A DNA stretch of 64,000 nucleotides from Alcanivorax sp. DP30 (GTDB lineage: Bacteria > Pseudomonadota > Gammaproteobacteria > Pseudomonadales > Alcanivoracaceae), in the NCBI RefSeq assembly GCF_009882945.1, contig NZ_WTUY01000004.1, positions 831,662 through 895,661 on the forward strand, in the 5' to 3' direction. Position numbers and translations under genes: made by a program. This document shows positions 8,397-18,350 of this stretch, in pieces. The notes under the pieces were generated by a model. It was given only the letters and a program-made list of their open reading frames with translations. It made no database searches and was not told the DNA's origin. The first letter of the stretch is position 1. The number at the start of each line of letters is the position of its first letter.

Positions 8397-11165
8397 TTAA
8401 TGCGCCTCGTCCCAATTCTCCCCAATCCCCGCATCCACAATCAACGGCACCTTCAATGCCGCCGCTGATTCCATGCGAACCTTCACTTCCTTGACCAGAT
8501 CCTCCACCTGATCCTCGGCCACTTCAAACACCAGTTCATCGTGCACCTGCATGATCATCTTGGCGTCGAAGTCGGTGGTGTCCAGCCAGTCGTGTACCTG
8601 GATCATGGCCATTTTGATGATGTCGGCGGCGGTGCCCTGCATGGGGGCGTTGATGGCGGTGCGTTCGGCGGCCTGGCGGCGTTGGCCGTTGCTGCTGCGG
8701 ATTTCCGGCAGGTAGAGGCGGCGGCCGAACAGGGTTTCCACGTAGCCTTGTTCCGAGGCCTGGGCGCGGGTTTCTTCCATGTAGCGTTTTACGCCCGGGT
8801 AGCGTTCGAAGTACAGGTCGATGTAGTCCTGGGCTTCCTTGCGCGGCAGGCCCAGCTGTTTGGCCAGGCCAAAGGCGCTCATGCCGTAGATCAGGCCGAA
8901 GTTGATGGCCTTGGCGTTGCGGCGGTCGTTGTCGCTGACCTCGTCCAGGCTTTTGCCCCACACTTCCGCGGCGGTGGCGCGGTGAATATCCAGGCCTTTT
9001 TCGAAGGCGTCGGTGAGGCCCTTGTCGCCGCTTAGGTGCGCCATGATGCGCAGTTCGATCTGGGAGTAATCACAGGCGACGATCTTTCTGCCTTCGGGGG
9101 CGAGGAAGGCCTGGCGGATCTTGCGGCCTTCCTCGCTGCGCACCGGGATGTTCTGCAGGTTGGGATCGCTGGAAGACAGACGCCCGGTGGCGGCCACCGC
9201 CTGGTGGTAGGAGGTGTGCACGCGGCCGGTGCGCGGGTTGATCAGCTCCGGCAGCTTGTCGGTGTAGGTGTTCTTCAGTTTGGCCACGCCGCGGTAATCC
9301 ATGATCACCTGGGGCAGGGGGTATTCCAGGGCCAGTTCCTGCAGTACCGGTTCCGCCGTTGAGGGCGCGCCCTTGGGGGTCTTCTTGATGACCGGAATTT
9401 CCAGTTTCTCGTAGAGGATTTCGCCCAGCTGTTTGGGGCTGGCCAGGTTGAATTCCTGCCCGGCGATCTCGAAGGCTTTTTCCTGCAGTTCCGCCATGCG
9501 CTTGGCCAGGAACTGGCTCTGGTGCTTGAGCAGGGTGGCGTCCACGTAGGTGCCGTTGCGTTCGATGCGGCTGAGTACGTTGACCAGGGGCAGTTCGATG
9601 TCGCGGAACACTTCGGGCAGGCGGCCTTCCTTTTCCAGTTTGGGCCACAGGGTCTGGTGCAGGCGCAGGGTCACGTCGGCATCTTCGGCGGCATAGCGGC
9701 TGGCTTCGTGCAGGCCCACCTGGTTGAAGGTGAGCTGCTTGGCGCCCTTGCCGGCGATCTCTTCAAAGCTGATGGTCTTGCGGCCCAGGTACTTGAGCGC
9801 CAGGGAATCCATGTCGTGGCGGGTGGCCACGGAATCCAGTACGTAGGACTCCAGCATGGTGTCGTAGGCCACGCCGCGCAGGGTGATGCCCACATCTTCG
9901 GCCAGCACGCTCATGTCGTACTTCAGGTTCTGGCCAATTTTCTTGAGGTTGTCGTCTTCCAGCAGCGGCTTGAAGGCGTCCATGACGAGCTGCTTGTCGA
10001 GCTGGTCCGGGGCGCCGGGGTAGTTGTGACCGAAGGGGATGTAGGCGGCCTTGTCGTCCACGGCCACACAGAAGCCCACCAGTTCGGCGTTCATGTAGTT
10101 GAGGCTGGTGGTTTCGGTGTCGAAGGAAAACTCGCCGGCGCTTTTCAGTTTGTCGATCCACTTGTCCAGCTGCGCCTGGGTGTAGACGATGTCGTAGGCG
10201 TCGCGGCCGAAGGTGGGGGCCGGGGGCGCATCGTCATCCGCGTCCATTTCCACGTCTTTGCCCGCGTCTTCGGCCACCGGGTCCTTGCCGCCCAGCAGCT
10301 CCTTGAGCCAGCCCTTGAATTCCAGGCTGCGGTAATATTCGGCCAGTTTTTCCGCGTCCGGGGTTTGCAGTTTCAGGTCGTCCAGGTCTTCGCTGAGTTC
10401 GCAGTCCAGCTTGATGGTGGCGAGCTTGTAGGAGAGGAACGCCTGTTCCTTGTGTTCTTCCAGTTTCTTGCCCAGGGTCTTGGCGCCCCGGAAGCTGAGC
10501 TCGGCCACCTTGTCGAGATTGGCGTAGATATTCTCCAGAGAGCCCAGGCCCTGGATCAGGCCCAGGGCGGTCTTCTCGCCCACGCCGGGGACGCCGGGGA
10601 TGTTGTCCACCTTGTCGCCCATGAGGGCGAGGAAATCGATGATCAGCTCCGGGCCCACGCCGAACTTCTTCACCACGCCGTCGATGTCGTAGAGGGCGTC
10701 GTTCATGGTGTTGATCAGGGTGACCTGGTCGGTGACCAGCTGGGCCATGTCCTTGTCGCCGGTGGAGATCAGCACCGGTTTGCCCTGTTCGCCGAAGATG
10801 CGCGCAAAGGTGCCGATCACGTCGTCCGCTTCCACGCCTTCTTCGATGATCAGCGGCAGGCCCATGGCGCGGATCAGGTCATGCAGGGGCTGCACCTGCT
10901 CGCGCAGGTCGTCGGGCATGGGCGGGCGGTTGGATTTGTATTCTTCGAACAGTTCGTCGCGGAAGGTCTTGCCCTTGGCGTCGAAAATCACCGCCATGTA
11001 TTCCGGGTCGTAGTCCTTCATCAGTTTGCGCAGCATGGCGGCGACCCCGCGCACCGCCCCGGTGGGTTGGCCGCTGGAGGTGGTGAGCGGCGGCAGGGCG
11101 TGAAAGGCGCGGTACAGGTAGGAGGAGCCATCGACGAGGATGATGGGTTTTTCGGCTGCGGACAT
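8397..11165 (-). CDS. polA: DNA polymerase I
   Basis: 922 residues from the ATG at 11165 ([20 protein letters not shown]), the usual length and start; the frame open to 11249 has no family match. Order: 5'-3' nuclease (about 1-290), 3'-5' exonuclease (about 320-520) with the metal motif FDTETTSLN intact, so proofreading is expected, then the polymerase. Polymerase motif A is [13 protein letters not shown], motif [15 protein letters not shown] and motif [11 protein letters not shown]. The protein replaces Okazaki primers and fills repair gaps. In Pseudomonas and E. coli polA lies next to engB with a small RNA between them. Here the Mrp operon separates them and polA points away. Confidence 0.97.
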   Translation of the reverse strand: MSAAEKPIILVDGSSYLYRAFHALPPLTTSSGQPTGAVRGVAAMLRKLMKDYDPEYMAVIFDAKGKTFRDELFEEYKSNRPPMPDDLREQVQPLHDLIRAMGLPLIIEEGVEADDVIGTFARIFGEQGKPVLISTGDKDMAQLVTDQVTLINTMNDALYDIDGVVKKFGVGPELIIDFLALMGDKVDNIPGVPGVGEKTALGLIQGLGSLENIYANLDKVAELSFRGAKTLGKKLEEHKEQAFLSYKLATIKLDCELSEDLDDLKLQTPDAEKLAEYYRSLEFKGWLKELLGGKDPVAEDAGKDVEMDADDDAPPAPTFGRDAYDIVYTQAQLDKWIDKLKSAGEFSFDTETTSLNYMNAELVGFCVAVDDKAAYIPFGHNYPGAPDQLDKQLVMDAFKPLLEDDNLKKIGQNLKYDMSVLAEDVGITLRGVAYDTMLESYVLDSVATRHDMDSLALKYLGRKTISFEEIAGKGAKQLTFNQVGLHEASRYAAEDADVTLRLHQTLWPKLEKEGRLPEVFRDIELPLVNVLSRIERNGTYVDATLLKHQSQFLAKRMAELQEKAFEIAGQEFNLASPKQLGEILYEKLEIPVIKKTPKGAPSTAEPVLQELALEYPLPQVIMDYRGVAKLKNTYTDKLPELINPRTGRVHTSYHQAVAATGRLSSSDPNLQNIPVRSEEGRKIRQAFLAPEGRKIVACDYSQIELRIMAHLSGDKGLTDAFEKGLDIHRATAAEVWGKSLDEVSDNDRRNAKAINFGLIYGMSAFGLAKQLGLPRKEAQDYIDLYFERYPGVKRYMEETRAQASEQGYVETLFGRRLYLPEIRSSNGQRRQAAERTAINAPMQGTAADIIKMAMIQVHDWLDTTDFDAKMIMQVHDELVFEVAEDQVEDLVKEVKVRMESAAALKVPLIVDAGIGENWDEAH

Positions 11166-11740
11166 GGTGCTCGGCTTCTGCTGATGAGTGAGTGGAGAGA
11201 GTGTAGCGGAATTGGGCGGGTTCGGCAGGCGGGGAGCTACAAGCTTCAAGCTGCAAGCTACAACGCGGGTTAGGCATCAGTTAAACGGGAATGCCGTGCC
11301 CGTGATTCTTTGGCGGTCTTCATTCAGCAAGTTGAATCTCCCACAAAACAATCATCTGGTGTAAAGGCAGGGCCCTTGAGGGAGGGGCAGCTTGCTGAAC
11401 GAAGGTTCTCGCGCCCAGCCCAGGATCGCGGGCACGACCCTGTCAGCGAAGGTATGCCTTACTTCGCGTTGTAGCTTGCAGCTTGAAGCTTGTAGCTGTC
11501 CTTAGGCATACTCAGTGCTCCTTTCTATCAATACGGATGCCATGACCGCTTCTTTGGTCCAGCCCTGCCGCATCATTCTGTCCCAGTGCCCGCGCCGGGG
11601 GCGTCGTCCGTATTTTCCTGATCCGCCGCCGTTGTCATTGTCTTTCTAGCCTAGTCTGTTCAAGCTATCGGGCGGGTTGCCGCCTGTGAAAACGACGAAT
11701 CCGCTTACGGGAAGCGGTATTCATGACAACGGATTGATCT
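11166..11740. other. 575-bp gap between polA and the mrp operon
   Basis: The gap holds the foldback element at 11236-11496, then about 240 bp leading to mnhA. I see no gene in it. A TTGTCA near 11633 followed by a TAGCCTAGTCT stretch could be a poor sigma-70 promoter for the antiporter operon, but spacing is not ideal. No strong ribosome site precedes mnhA. Confidence 0.5.
11236..11496. repeat. heptamer-armed foldback element (GCTNCAA type)
   Basis: The left arm (11236-11263) is four 7-bp units: GCTACAA, GCTTCAA, GCTGCAA, GCTACAA. The right arm (11469-11496) is its exact reverse complement. Inner sequence also folds back: CAACGCG with CGCGTTG, AGGCAT with ATGCCT, GTGCCCG with CGGGCAC, and TTCATTCAGCAAG with CTTGCTGAACGAA. 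The whole 261 bp is thus one long imperfect hairpin between polA and the mrp operon. A sister element lies at 39566-39796. Confidence 0.8.
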
Positions 11741-14539
11741 ATGAACCTTGCCTTTGTGGTGATGCTCCCGTTTCTGGGGGCGTGCCTGCCTCCGCTGGTG
11801 GAGAGGGTGTCGGCCAACCGCACCCTGATGGCGTGTGCGGTGGCGTTGATGCCGGCCACGGCGCTGGCGCTGCTGTTCAGCCCTGCCATGCAGGTGTTTG
11901 CCGGGGAAACCCTGCACAGCACGTTGCGCTGGATTCCCTCGCTGGATCTGTCGCTGGCCTTCCGTCTGGACGGGCTGGCATTGCTGTTTGCGATCCTGGT
12001 GCTGGGCATTGGCCTGCTGGTGATTCTCTACGCCCGCTATTACCTCTCCGCCAAGGAGAAGGCCGGGCGTTTCTATGCCTATCTGCTGCTGTTCATGGGC
12101 GCCATGCTCGGGGTGGTCACCAGTGACAACCTGTTGTTGCTGGTGGTGTTCTGGGAGCTCACCAGTCTTAGTTCCTTCCTGCTGATCGGCTTCTGGGGCC
12201 ACCAGACCGGGGCGCGCAAGGGCGCACGCATGGCCATGACCGTGACCGGTATGGGTGGCCTGGCGCTGCTCGCCGGCGTGTTGCTGATGGGCAATGTGGT
12301 GGGCTCCTTCAATCTGCAGACGGTGCTGGAAAGCGGCGATGTGATCCGCGCCAGCAGCTGGTATCCAGTGATTCTCTGTCTGGTGCTGCTGGGGGTGTTC
12401 ACCAAGAGCGCCCAGTTCCCGTTCCACTTCTGGCTACCCCATGCCATGGCGGCGCCTACGCCGGTGAGTGCCTACCTGCATTCGGCCACCATGGTGAAGG
12501 CGGGGGTGTTCCTGCTGGCGCGGCTCTACCCGGCCCTGGCCGGCACCGACCTGTGGTTCATGCTGGTGTCCCTGGCCGGCATGATGACCTTGCTGTGGGG
12601 GGCGTTTGTGGCCCTGTTCCAGCATGACCTGAAAGGGTTGCTGGCCTATTCCACCATCAGCCATCTGGGCCTGATTACCCTGTTGTTCGGCCTGAACAGC
12701 GAAATGGCGGCGGTGGCGGCGGTATTCCATATCATCAACCACGCCACCTTCAAGGCGAGCCTGTTCATGGCCGCCGGCATCATCGATCACGAGACCGGTA
12801 CCCGCGACATGCGGCGCATTAATGGTTTGTGGAAGTACATGCCTTATACGGCGGTGCTGGCCATGGTGGCCTCCCTGGCCATGGCCGGGGTGCCGCTACT
12901 GAATGGCTTCCTGTCCAAGGAAATGTTCTTTGCCGAGACCCTGGACTCCCATCAATTGGGGGTGCTGAGCTGGATACTGCCGGTGGGGGCGACCCTGGGC
13001 GGGATGTTCTCGGTGGCCTATTCGGCACGCTTTATCCACGACGTGTTCTTCAATGGCGAGCCGGTGAATCTGCCCAAGTATCCGCCCCATGAGCCGCCGC
13101 GTTACATGAAGGTGCCGGTGGAGATTCTGGTGGCGCTATGTGTGGCGGTGGGCGTGTTCCCGGCGATCACTGTGGCCGCCCTGCTGGCGGTGGCCGCCAA
13201 GGCGACCCTGGGTGGCACCCTGCCGGACTACCATCTGGCTGTGTGGCACGGTTTCAATCTGCCGCTGCTGATGAGCTTTATTGCCACCGCGGGCGGGGTG
13301 CTGGTCTATACCCAGCGCCGTCGGCTGTTCGATTTGTGGGCCAGGGTGCCGCAACTGGATGCCAAGCTGGTCTTTGAAGGGCGGGTGCAGCAGCTCAACC
13401 GTGTTGCCGCCGCGATTAGCCGGCGTTTCCAGAATGGCTCACTGCAAAGCTATGTGGCCTGGCTGATTGCCCTGGTGGCCGTGATTCTGCTGACCCAGCT
13501 GGTGCGCCTGCCTGCAATGGACCTGAGCCAGTACACATTGCCCATGGACGGGGTGGCGATTCTCTGTACCTTCATGCTGGTGGCGGCAGCCCTGCTGACC
13601 ACGCTGCTGCACCGTCACCGGATGACTTCCATCATGTCGTTAAGCGTGGTGGGACTGATGGTGTCGCTGTTGTTCGTGCGCTTCTCGGCGCCGGATCTGG
13701 CTCTGACCCAGCTCTCGGTAGAAGTGGTGACCATACTGTTGCTGATGCTGGCCATGTATTTCCTGCCGGTGCGCACCAAGGCGGAATCCTCCTCGATCCG
13801 GGTGATTCGTGATATTGCGCTGGCGCTGATCTGTGGTGTGGGCGTGGCCGTGATGGCTTTCCTGGTGATGACCGGTGAGACCAACACCATCAGCCAGTTC
13901 TTTATGGACAACAGCAAGCCTGGCGGCGGCGGGACCAATGTGGTGAATGTGATCCTGGTGGATTTCCGTGGCTTCGATACCTTTGGTGAAATCGTCGTGC
14001 TGGGCGTGGCGGCCATGGGCATTTATGCCTTGCTCAAGGACCTGGAGCTGCGTTCCGCCAAGTACGATTCCCTGGGCCGGCCCTGGGCAAAGGATGCGCA
14101 TCCGTTGGTGCTGGTGACCATTTCGCGTCCCCTGTTGCCGCTGGCGCTGCTGATTGCGGTGTACATCTTCCTGCGAGGACACAACCTGCCTGGTGGTGGT
14201 TTCGTGGCGGGCCTGATCACCTCGGTGGCGCTGGTGCTGCAATATGTGGCGTCCGGGGTGGCGTGGGTGCACAGCCGCATGCCGGGGGACTATCACCCGG
14301 TGGTGGCGCTGGGTGTCTTGCTGGCCGGGCTCACCGGGGTGGGTAGCTGGGCGTTTGACCACCCCTTCCTGACCAGCAGCTTTACCTATGTGTACTGGCC
14401 GGTGGTGGGCAAGTTCGAGCTGGCCACCGCCATGCTGTTCGATATCGGGGTGTTCCTCACGGTGGTGGGCGCGACGCTGTTGATGCTGGCCAACCTGGGC
14501 AAGCTGTCGCTGCTGGATGACAAGAGGGAGGAGGCCTGA
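11741..14539 (+). CDS. mnhA: Na+/H+ antiporter subunit A fused to subunit B (Mrp/Mnh/Pha)
   Basis: 932 residues, the size of the proteobacterial fused AB subunit. Residues 1 to about 640 are the NuoL-like antiporter channel with about 14 membrane segments and the proton-path motifs ELTSLSSFLLIGFW, FPFHFWLPHAMAAPTPVSAYLHSATMV and HIINHATFKASLFM. A MnhB-like region, containing GHNLPGGGFVAGLI, closes the protein. It is the largest part of the hetero-oligomeric inner-membrane antiporter that expels Na+ (or K+) for H+ and supports salt and alkali tolerance. It is the first gene of a tightly packed mnhABCDEFG operon and its stop overlaps the next ATG. Confidence 0.93.
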   Translation: MNLAFVVMLPFLGACLPPLVERVSANRTLMACAVALMPATALALLFSPAMQVFAGETLHSTLRWIPSLDLSLAFRLDGLALLFAILVLGIGLLVILYARYYLSAKEKAGRFYAYLLLFMGAMLGVVTSDNLLLLVVFWELTSLSSFLLIGFWGHQTGARKGARMAMTVTGMGGLALLAGVLLMGNVVGSFNLQTVLESGDVIRASSWYPVILCLVLLGVFTKSAQFPFHFWLPHAMAAPTPVSAYLHSATMVKAGVFLLARLYPALAGTDLWFMLVSLAGMMTLLWGAFVALFQHDLKGLLAYSTISHLGLITLLFGLNSEMAAVAAVFHIINHATFKASLFMAAGIIDHETGTRDMRRINGLWKYMPYTAVLAMVASLAMAGVPLLNGFLSKEMFFAETLDSHQLGVLSWILPVGATLGGMFSVAYSARFIHDVFFNGEPVNLPKYPPHEPPRYMKVPVEILVALCVAVGVFPAITVAALLAVAAKATLGGTLPDYHLAVWHGFNLPLLMSFIATAGGVLVYTQRRRLFDLWARVPQLDAKLVFEGRVQQLNRVAAAISRRFQNGSLQSYVAWLIALVAVILLTQLVRLPAMDLSQYTLPMDGVAILCTFMLVAAALLTTLLHRHRMTSIMSLSVVGLMVSLLFVRFSAPDLALTQLSVEVVTILLLMLAMYFLPVRTKAESSSIRVIRDIALALICGVGVAVMAFLVMTGETNTISQFFMDNSKPGGGGTNVVNVILVDFRGFDTFGEIVVLGVAAMGIYALLKDLELRSAKYDSLGRPWAKDAHPLVLVTISRPLLPLALLIAVYIFLRGHNLPGGGFVAGLITSVALVLQYVASGVAWVHSRMPGDYHPVVALGVLLAGLTGVGSWAFDHPFLTSSFTYVYWPVVGKFELATAMLFDIGVFLTVVGATLLMLANLGKLSLLDDKREEA

Positions 14540-14883
14540 TGGAACTGCTGGTCGCAATCATTATTGGTGTGCTGGTGTCCACCGGGGTCTACCTGTGCCT
14601 GCGGGCGCGGACCTTCCCGGTGGTACTGGGCCTGACCCTGCTCAGCTACGGGGTGAACGTGTTCCTGTTCTCCATGGGCGGGTTGAAAATCAACGAAGTG
14701 GCGGTGGTGGGCATGAGTGACAACCCCACCGACCCGTTGCCCCAGGCGCTGGTGCTCACCGCCATCGTGATCGGTTTTGCCATGACCGCGTTTCTGGTGG
14801 TGCTGGCCCTGCGCAGTCAGGGCGAGCACTACACGGATCATGTGGACGGCAAGGACGGTGAAAATCAGGGAGGGGCGCAATGA
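14539..14883 (+). CDS. mnhC: Na+/H+ antiporter subunit C (Mrp/Mnh)
   Basis: 114 residues with three membrane helices, homologous to NuoK. The conserved stretch LGLTLLSYGVNVFLFSMG and the block DPLPQALVLTAIVIGFAMTA are characteristic of MnhC. The start overlaps the mnhA stop and the end overlaps the mnhD start, as expected for co-translated subunits of one complex. Confidence 0.93.
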   Translation: MELLVAIIIGVLVSTGVYLCLRARTFPVVLGLTLLSYGVNVFLFSMGGLKINEVAVVGMSDNPTDPLPQALVLTAIVIGFAMTAFLVVLALRSQGEHYTDHVDGKDGENQGGAQ

Positions 14884-16358
14884 GTCACTGGATAATTGCA
14901 CCCATCCTGTTGCCGGCGCTGGCCGGGCTGCTGTTGTTGCTGGAAGTGCGTGAGCGGCACCGGTTGCGACGGCTGACAGGTTTGCTGTCCTGTGCGGCCT
15001 TGCTGGCGGTGGCGGTCGTGCTGGTGGGGCAGGCCTGGGATGGTACCTATACGGTGTACAAGCTGGGTAACTGGGAGGCGCCGTTCGGCATCGTGCTGGT
15101 GCTGGACCGGTTCAGTGCCCTGATGGTGCTGCTCACTGCCGTGCTGGCCTTCCCGGCGTTGTTGTATGCCAGCTGCGGTGATGACCGCAAGGGCGCCAAC
15201 TTCCACGGGTTGTTCCAGTTTCAGTTGATGGGCATCAACGGGGCGTTTCTGACCGGTGACCTGTTCAACCTGTTCGTGTTCTTCGAAGTGTTGCTGATCG
15301 CTTCCTATGGGCTGGCATTGCACGGTCGCGGCCCCGAGCGGGTGAAAGCCGGGTTGCATTATGTGGTGCTGAACCTGGTGGGGTCAGGCCTGTTCCTGAT
15401 CGCCCTGGGGCTGATCTATGGCACCACTGGCACCCTGAACATGGCGGATGTGGCCACCAAGGCCCAGGTCTTGCCAGTGGGTGATACCACCCTGTTTACG
15501 GTGGCGCTGTTGTTGCTGTGGGTGGTGTTCGGGCTCAAGGCGGCCCTGTTCCCGTTGTATTTCTGGTTGCCGGCCACCTATGCCAGTGCCACCCCGGCCG
15601 TGGCGGCCCTGTTTGCCATCATGACCAAGGTGGGGATCTACGCCATGGTGCGGATGATGTCGCTGCTTATTGCGCCGATTCCGCCCATCGGCCAACAGGC
15701 GCTGTGGTGGATGGGGCTGGTTACCCTGTTGCTGGCCTGTGTCGGGGTGCTGGGGGCCAGGCGACTGGGCACCGCGGTGGCCTACCTGGTGGTGATGTCG
15801 GTGGGCACGCTGGTGGCAGCGTTCTCTGCGGGCTACGGCACTGCACTGGCCCCGGCGTTGTACTATCTGGTGCATTCCACCCTGATCTGTGGCGCCTTGT
15901 TCTTGCTGGCCGGCCTGATTGCCCGCGGCCGTGGCGAGGTGGGTGACGAACTGGTTGCGGGGCCGGCCATTCTGGGCGGCGGCCGGTTGTCCCTGTTGTT
16001 CTTTGTGGCGGCCATTGCGGTGGTCGGCTTGCCGCCGCTGTCCGGTTTCGTCGGCAAGGTGGCGCTATTGCAGGCCGTGCCCGAGCCGCTCTACTGGGCG
16101 TTGCTGCTGTTTGCCGGTCTGTGTGGCCTGATCGCCATGAGCCGTGCCGGGTCCACCCTGTTTTGGCGCACCACCGGTGAAAGTGCCGGCTTGCGGCCTT
16201 CCCGTCGACGGCTGCTGGCGGTGCTGTGGTTGCTTGTCCTCAGCCCGGCCATGGCGGTGTGGGGTGAATCGGGCCTGCAGTGGGCGGATGCGGTGGCGGA
16301 TCAGCTGAAAATGCCGACGGCCTATATGGACGCTGTGCTGGGGGAGGATGCGCAATGA
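14880..16358 (+). CDS. mnhD: Na+/H+ antiporter subunit D (Mrp/Mnh)
   Basis: 492 residues and about 14 membrane segments, a NuoM/N-like proton-channel subunit. Typical motifs are NLFVFFEVLLIASYGL, LKAALFPLYFWLPATYASATPAVAALFAIMTKVGIYA and GLPPLSGFVGKVALLQA. Together with subunit A it forms the ion path of the antiporter. It overlaps mnhC by 4 bp (ATGA) and mnhE by 4 bp. Confidence 0.94.
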   Translation: MSHWIIAPILLPALAGLLLLLEVRERHRLRRLTGLLSCAALLAVAVVLVGQAWDGTYTVYKLGNWEAPFGIVLVLDRFSALMVLLTAVLAFPALLYASCGDDRKGANFHGLFQFQLMGINGAFLTGDLFNLFVFFEVLLIASYGLALHGRGPERVKAGLHYVVLNLVGSGLFLIALGLIYGTTGTLNMADVATKAQVLPVGDTTLFTVALLLLWVVFGLKAALFPLYFWLPATYASATPAVAALFAIMTKVGIYAMVRMMSLLIAPIPPIGQQALWWMGLVTLLLACVGVLGARRLGTAVAYLVVMSVGTLVAAFSAGYGTALAPALYYLVHSTLICGALFLLAGLIARGRGEVGDELVAGPAILGGGRLSLLFFVAAIAVVGLPPLSGFVGKVALLQAVPEPLYWALLLFAGLCGLIAMSRAGSTLFWRTTGESAGLRPSRRRLLAVLWLLVLSPAMAVWGESGLQWADAVADQLKMPTAYMDAVLGEDAQ

Positions 16359-16852
16359 GTCGTTTCTGGAATCATGTGCTGCCGTTTCCCAGCCTGAGCC
16401 TGATACTGTGGCTGGCGTGGTTGCTGCTGAACGGTTTTAGCGCCGGGCATGCCTTGCTAGGGGCGGTGTTGGCGGTAGTGTTGCCGCTGACCACCAAACC
16501 GTTCTGGCCCAATGTGCCACGGGTTCGCAACTTGCCGCGCATGTTGGGTTTTGTGGTGGTGGTGTTGTACGACATTGTGGTGGCCAATGTATCGGTGGCC
16601 ATCAAGGTGCTGGGGCCGCTCAAGTCTCTGCGGCCGGGGTTTGTGGAGTTCCCGCTGGAGCTGGATGACGATTTTGCCATCGCCCTGCTGGCGAGCACGA
16701 TTTCCCTGACCCCCGGTACGGTGTCGGCAGATGTGAGTCAGGATCGCAAGACCCTGCTTATTCATGGTCTGGATGTGGAAGATCCGGCGGCCCTGGTGGC
16801 CGAGATCAAGCAGCGTTACGAGCGCCCGTTGAAGGAGATCTTCGAATGCTGA
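16355..16852 (+). CDS. mnhE: Na+/H+ antiporter subunit E (Mrp/Mnh)
   Basis: 165 residues from the ATG at 16355, which overlaps the mnhD stop; the longer frame upstream lies inside mnhD. Two or three N-terminal membrane helices (LWLAWLLLNGFSAGHALLGAVLA) precede a cytoplasmic domain with the family signature TISLTPGTVSADVSQDRKTLLIHGLD. It is an accessory subunit of the Mrp complex. Confidence 0.93.
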   Translation: MSRFWNHVLPFPSLSLILWLAWLLLNGFSAGHALLGAVLAVVLPLTTKPFWPNVPRVRNLPRMLGFVVVVLYDIVVANVSVAIKVLGPLKSLRPGFVEFPLELDDDFAIALLASTISLTPGTVSADVSQDRKTLLIHGLDVEDPAALVAEIKQRYERPLKEIFEC

Positions 16853-17115
16853 GCACTGCCTTATCGATTGCCATGGGCCTGTTTGTGCTGGCCTGGGTGT
16901 TGAATCTGGGCCGGCTGATTTTCGGCCCCAGTCTGCCGGACCGGGTGCTGGCGCTGGACACCATGTACATCAACAGTATTGCCCTTATCGTGCTGTATGG
17001 CATTCAGCAAAGCAGCAAGATGTATTTTGAAGCAGCCATGCTGATTGCCCTGATCGGGTTTGTCAGCACCGTGGCGGTGGCCAAGTACGTCACCCGCGGG
17101 GATATTATTGAATAA
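16846..17115 (+). CDS. mnhF: Na+/H+ antiporter subunit F (Mrp/Mnh)
   Basis: 89 residues with three membrane helices. RLIFGPSLPDRVLALDTMYIN is the family's conserved loop, and ALIGFVSTVAVAKYVTRGDIIE closes the protein as in other MnhF subunits. It overlaps mnhE by 7 bp. A stem-loop separates it from mnhG. Confidence 0.93.
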   Translation: MLSTALSIAMGLFVLAWVLNLGRLIFGPSLPDRVLALDTMYINSIALIVLYGIQQSSKMYFEAAMLIALIGFVSTVAVAKYVTRGDIIE

Positions 17116-17129
17116 GCCGAATGCTGGAG

Positions 17130-17179
17130 GCCTGACGCTGGACGCGGTTTCGTCTGGCGTCGGGGATAAGGCGTCAGGC
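17130..17179 (+). other. intercistronic stem-loop between mnhF and mnhG
   Basis: GCCTGACGC (17130-17138) pairs with GCGTCAGGC (17171-17179), and a smaller GACG/CGTC stem lies inside. No T-run follows, so it is not a classical terminator. It interrupts an otherwise overlapping operon just before the mnhG start and could tune mRNA stability or mnhG translation. Confidence 0.55.
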
Positions 17180-17190
17180 GCGGAGCGATT

Positions 17191-17523
17191 ATGGATTCTC
17201 TGATTGAATGGGCGGTGTCGATTTTTGTGATCATTGGTGGTGTGTTTGCCCTGGTGGGTTCTATCGGCCTGGCGCGACTACCGGATTTCTATACCCGTCT
17301 GCATGGCCCCACCAAGGCCACCACCCTGGGAGTAGGCGGGACCATTCTGGGCTCGCTGGTTTACTTCTCCTGGCAGGAGCATGCCCTGCAACTGCATGAG
17401 GTGTTGATCACCCTGTTCCTGTTTATCACCGCACCGGTGTCTGCCCACATGCTCGCCAAGGCGGCCATGCACCGGGATCTCAAGCGGATGAAGGAAACCC
17501 GCGGGGAGCCGTGGAAGCAGTGA
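17191..17523 (+). CDS. mnhG: Na+/H+ antiporter subunit G (Mrp/Mnh)
   Basis: 110 residues with three membrane helices. The MnhG signature GSIGLARLPDFYTRLHGPTKATTLGVGG is followed by LITLFLFITAPVSAHMLAKAA. It is the last gene of the operon, 75 bp after mnhF. All seven Mrp functions are therefore present and intact. Confidence 0.93.
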   Translation: MDSLIEWAVSIFVIIGGVFALVGSIGLARLPDFYTRLHGPTKATTLGVGGTILGSLVYFSWQEHALQLHEVLITLFLFITAPVSAHMLAKAAMHRDLKRMKETRGEPWKQ

Positions 17524-17901
17524 GGCGGCTCGCATCACGCGGAGTGTTGTGGGAGCGTGCCTGCACGCGATAAGGCTTCCAGTCGCACAATCGTCTGCAG
17601 GCAGATTCCCGCCGCGATAGGGACAAACTGGCCCGTAGGCATTCCTCAAAGAAAATGTATTTGCTGCGCGCCCCTTCGGGTCGCGCTTCGCGCGATTCGT
17701 CCCTCGAGAGGAACTCCTGCAGCGTTTTCTTGGTCAGGCCTGAATGGATTTCCTCAGTGGACTCCGTGATCGCGGTGGTAAAACCGTCTTTTGATCATCG
17801 AAATCGCGACGTGGAAGGTGGTGCTGGGCAAGGCCTGGAGCACGTTGTTGCGTGCGGCCTGAAGCGGGTTGCGAAGAAAATTGTAAAATGTACGAGAGGT
17901 T
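17524..17901. other. 378-bp gap downstream of the mrp operon with repeat fragments
   Basis: I see no gene. At 17547-17573 GTTGTGGGAGCGTGCCTGCACGCG is a REP-like hairpin. At 17691-17717 GATTCGTCCCTC followed by GAGGAACTCCTGCAG is a single right arm of the long inverted-repeat family found intact at 18589-18774. The remaining 180 bp up to the small RNA promoter show no recognisable feature. Confidence 0.6.
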
Positions 17902-17930
17902 GGAACTTATCAAAAATCGGTGCGGTCACA
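17902..17930 (+). promoter_or_regulatory. sigma-E (AlgU/RpoE)-type promoter of small RNA copy 1
   Basis: GGAACTT (17902-17908), the exact sigma-E -35 consensus, is separated by 17 nt from TCACA (17926-17930), a good match to the TCnnA -10. The first base of the small RNA's outer stem lies 7 nt further on. The second RNA has the same arrangement. Confidence 0.75.
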
Positions 17931-17936
17931 GTAAGT

Positions 17937-18091
17937 AGCTACGGATTGGCACCCCCCCGATCCCCCAGTACCCTCAGCCGGTTCGTAGCTTATTTGGACT
18001 CCCTGATCTCTTCCCCCGAGATTAGGGCGGCAAGCCTCCCTGGCAGCACAGTCGTTCCCTTCCCCCAAGATTGCTGCCAGGGATTTTTTTT
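17937..18091 (+). ncRNA. ersA: C-rich-loop small RNA, copy 1 (ErsA/Spot 42 locus)
   Basis: About 155 nt with three hairpins. Stem 1 is 14 bp (AGCTACGGATTGGC with GCCGGTTCGTAGCT) and encloses a 26-nt loop of C runs containing GATCCCCCAGTACCC. Stem 2 is CCCTGATCTC/GAGATTAGGG with loop TTCCCCC. Stem 3 is CCCTGGCAGCA/TGCTGCCAGGG with a loop containing CCTTCCCCC, then eight Ts, a Rho-independent terminator. The loops resemble anti-Shine-Dalgarno seeds. The gene faces engB, as spf (Spot 42) and the sigma-22-dependent ErsA do; the symbol rests on that locus and the promoter, not on a sequence match I could run. Open frames over it are incidental. Confidence 0.82.
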
Positions 18092-18350
18092 GCCCGCCGA
18101 CCGGGTCAGCGAGCAAAAGGCTAGCGTTGATGCGTGTGGAAATCTGCATCTGAATAATATTTAAGCAAGCCTTGTGCCACTTCTTCCTGCTCGAACTAAC
18201 CGTTGTCGAATCAACAAGCTAGACCCTTTGGGTGGGTAAGGCAGATTGTTGCCCTGCTCGAACAGGGAGCATGAGTGCCATTTCTCGCCAGTTTTGTGAC
18301 GTGGATCGGCAGGACGGCAAAAAAACGTAAAAAAATACTTTGGGGGGGAT

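Noticed and set aside
9522..11273. 583-codon open frame on the plus strand opposite polA
   Set aside because: It lies antisense to well-conserved polA codons, has low-complexity composition rich in Gly, Val, Gln and His from GC-rich codon shadows, and no family motif.
17655..18164. Open frames across the first small RNA and the sequence before it
   Set aside because: They cover the terminator and stems of a structured RNA, have no ribosome site, and their sequence follows repeats rather than protein constraint.
18319..18340. A-runs before small RNA copy 2 as a minus-strand terminator
   Set aside because: No GC-rich stem precedes the T-run on the minus strand.
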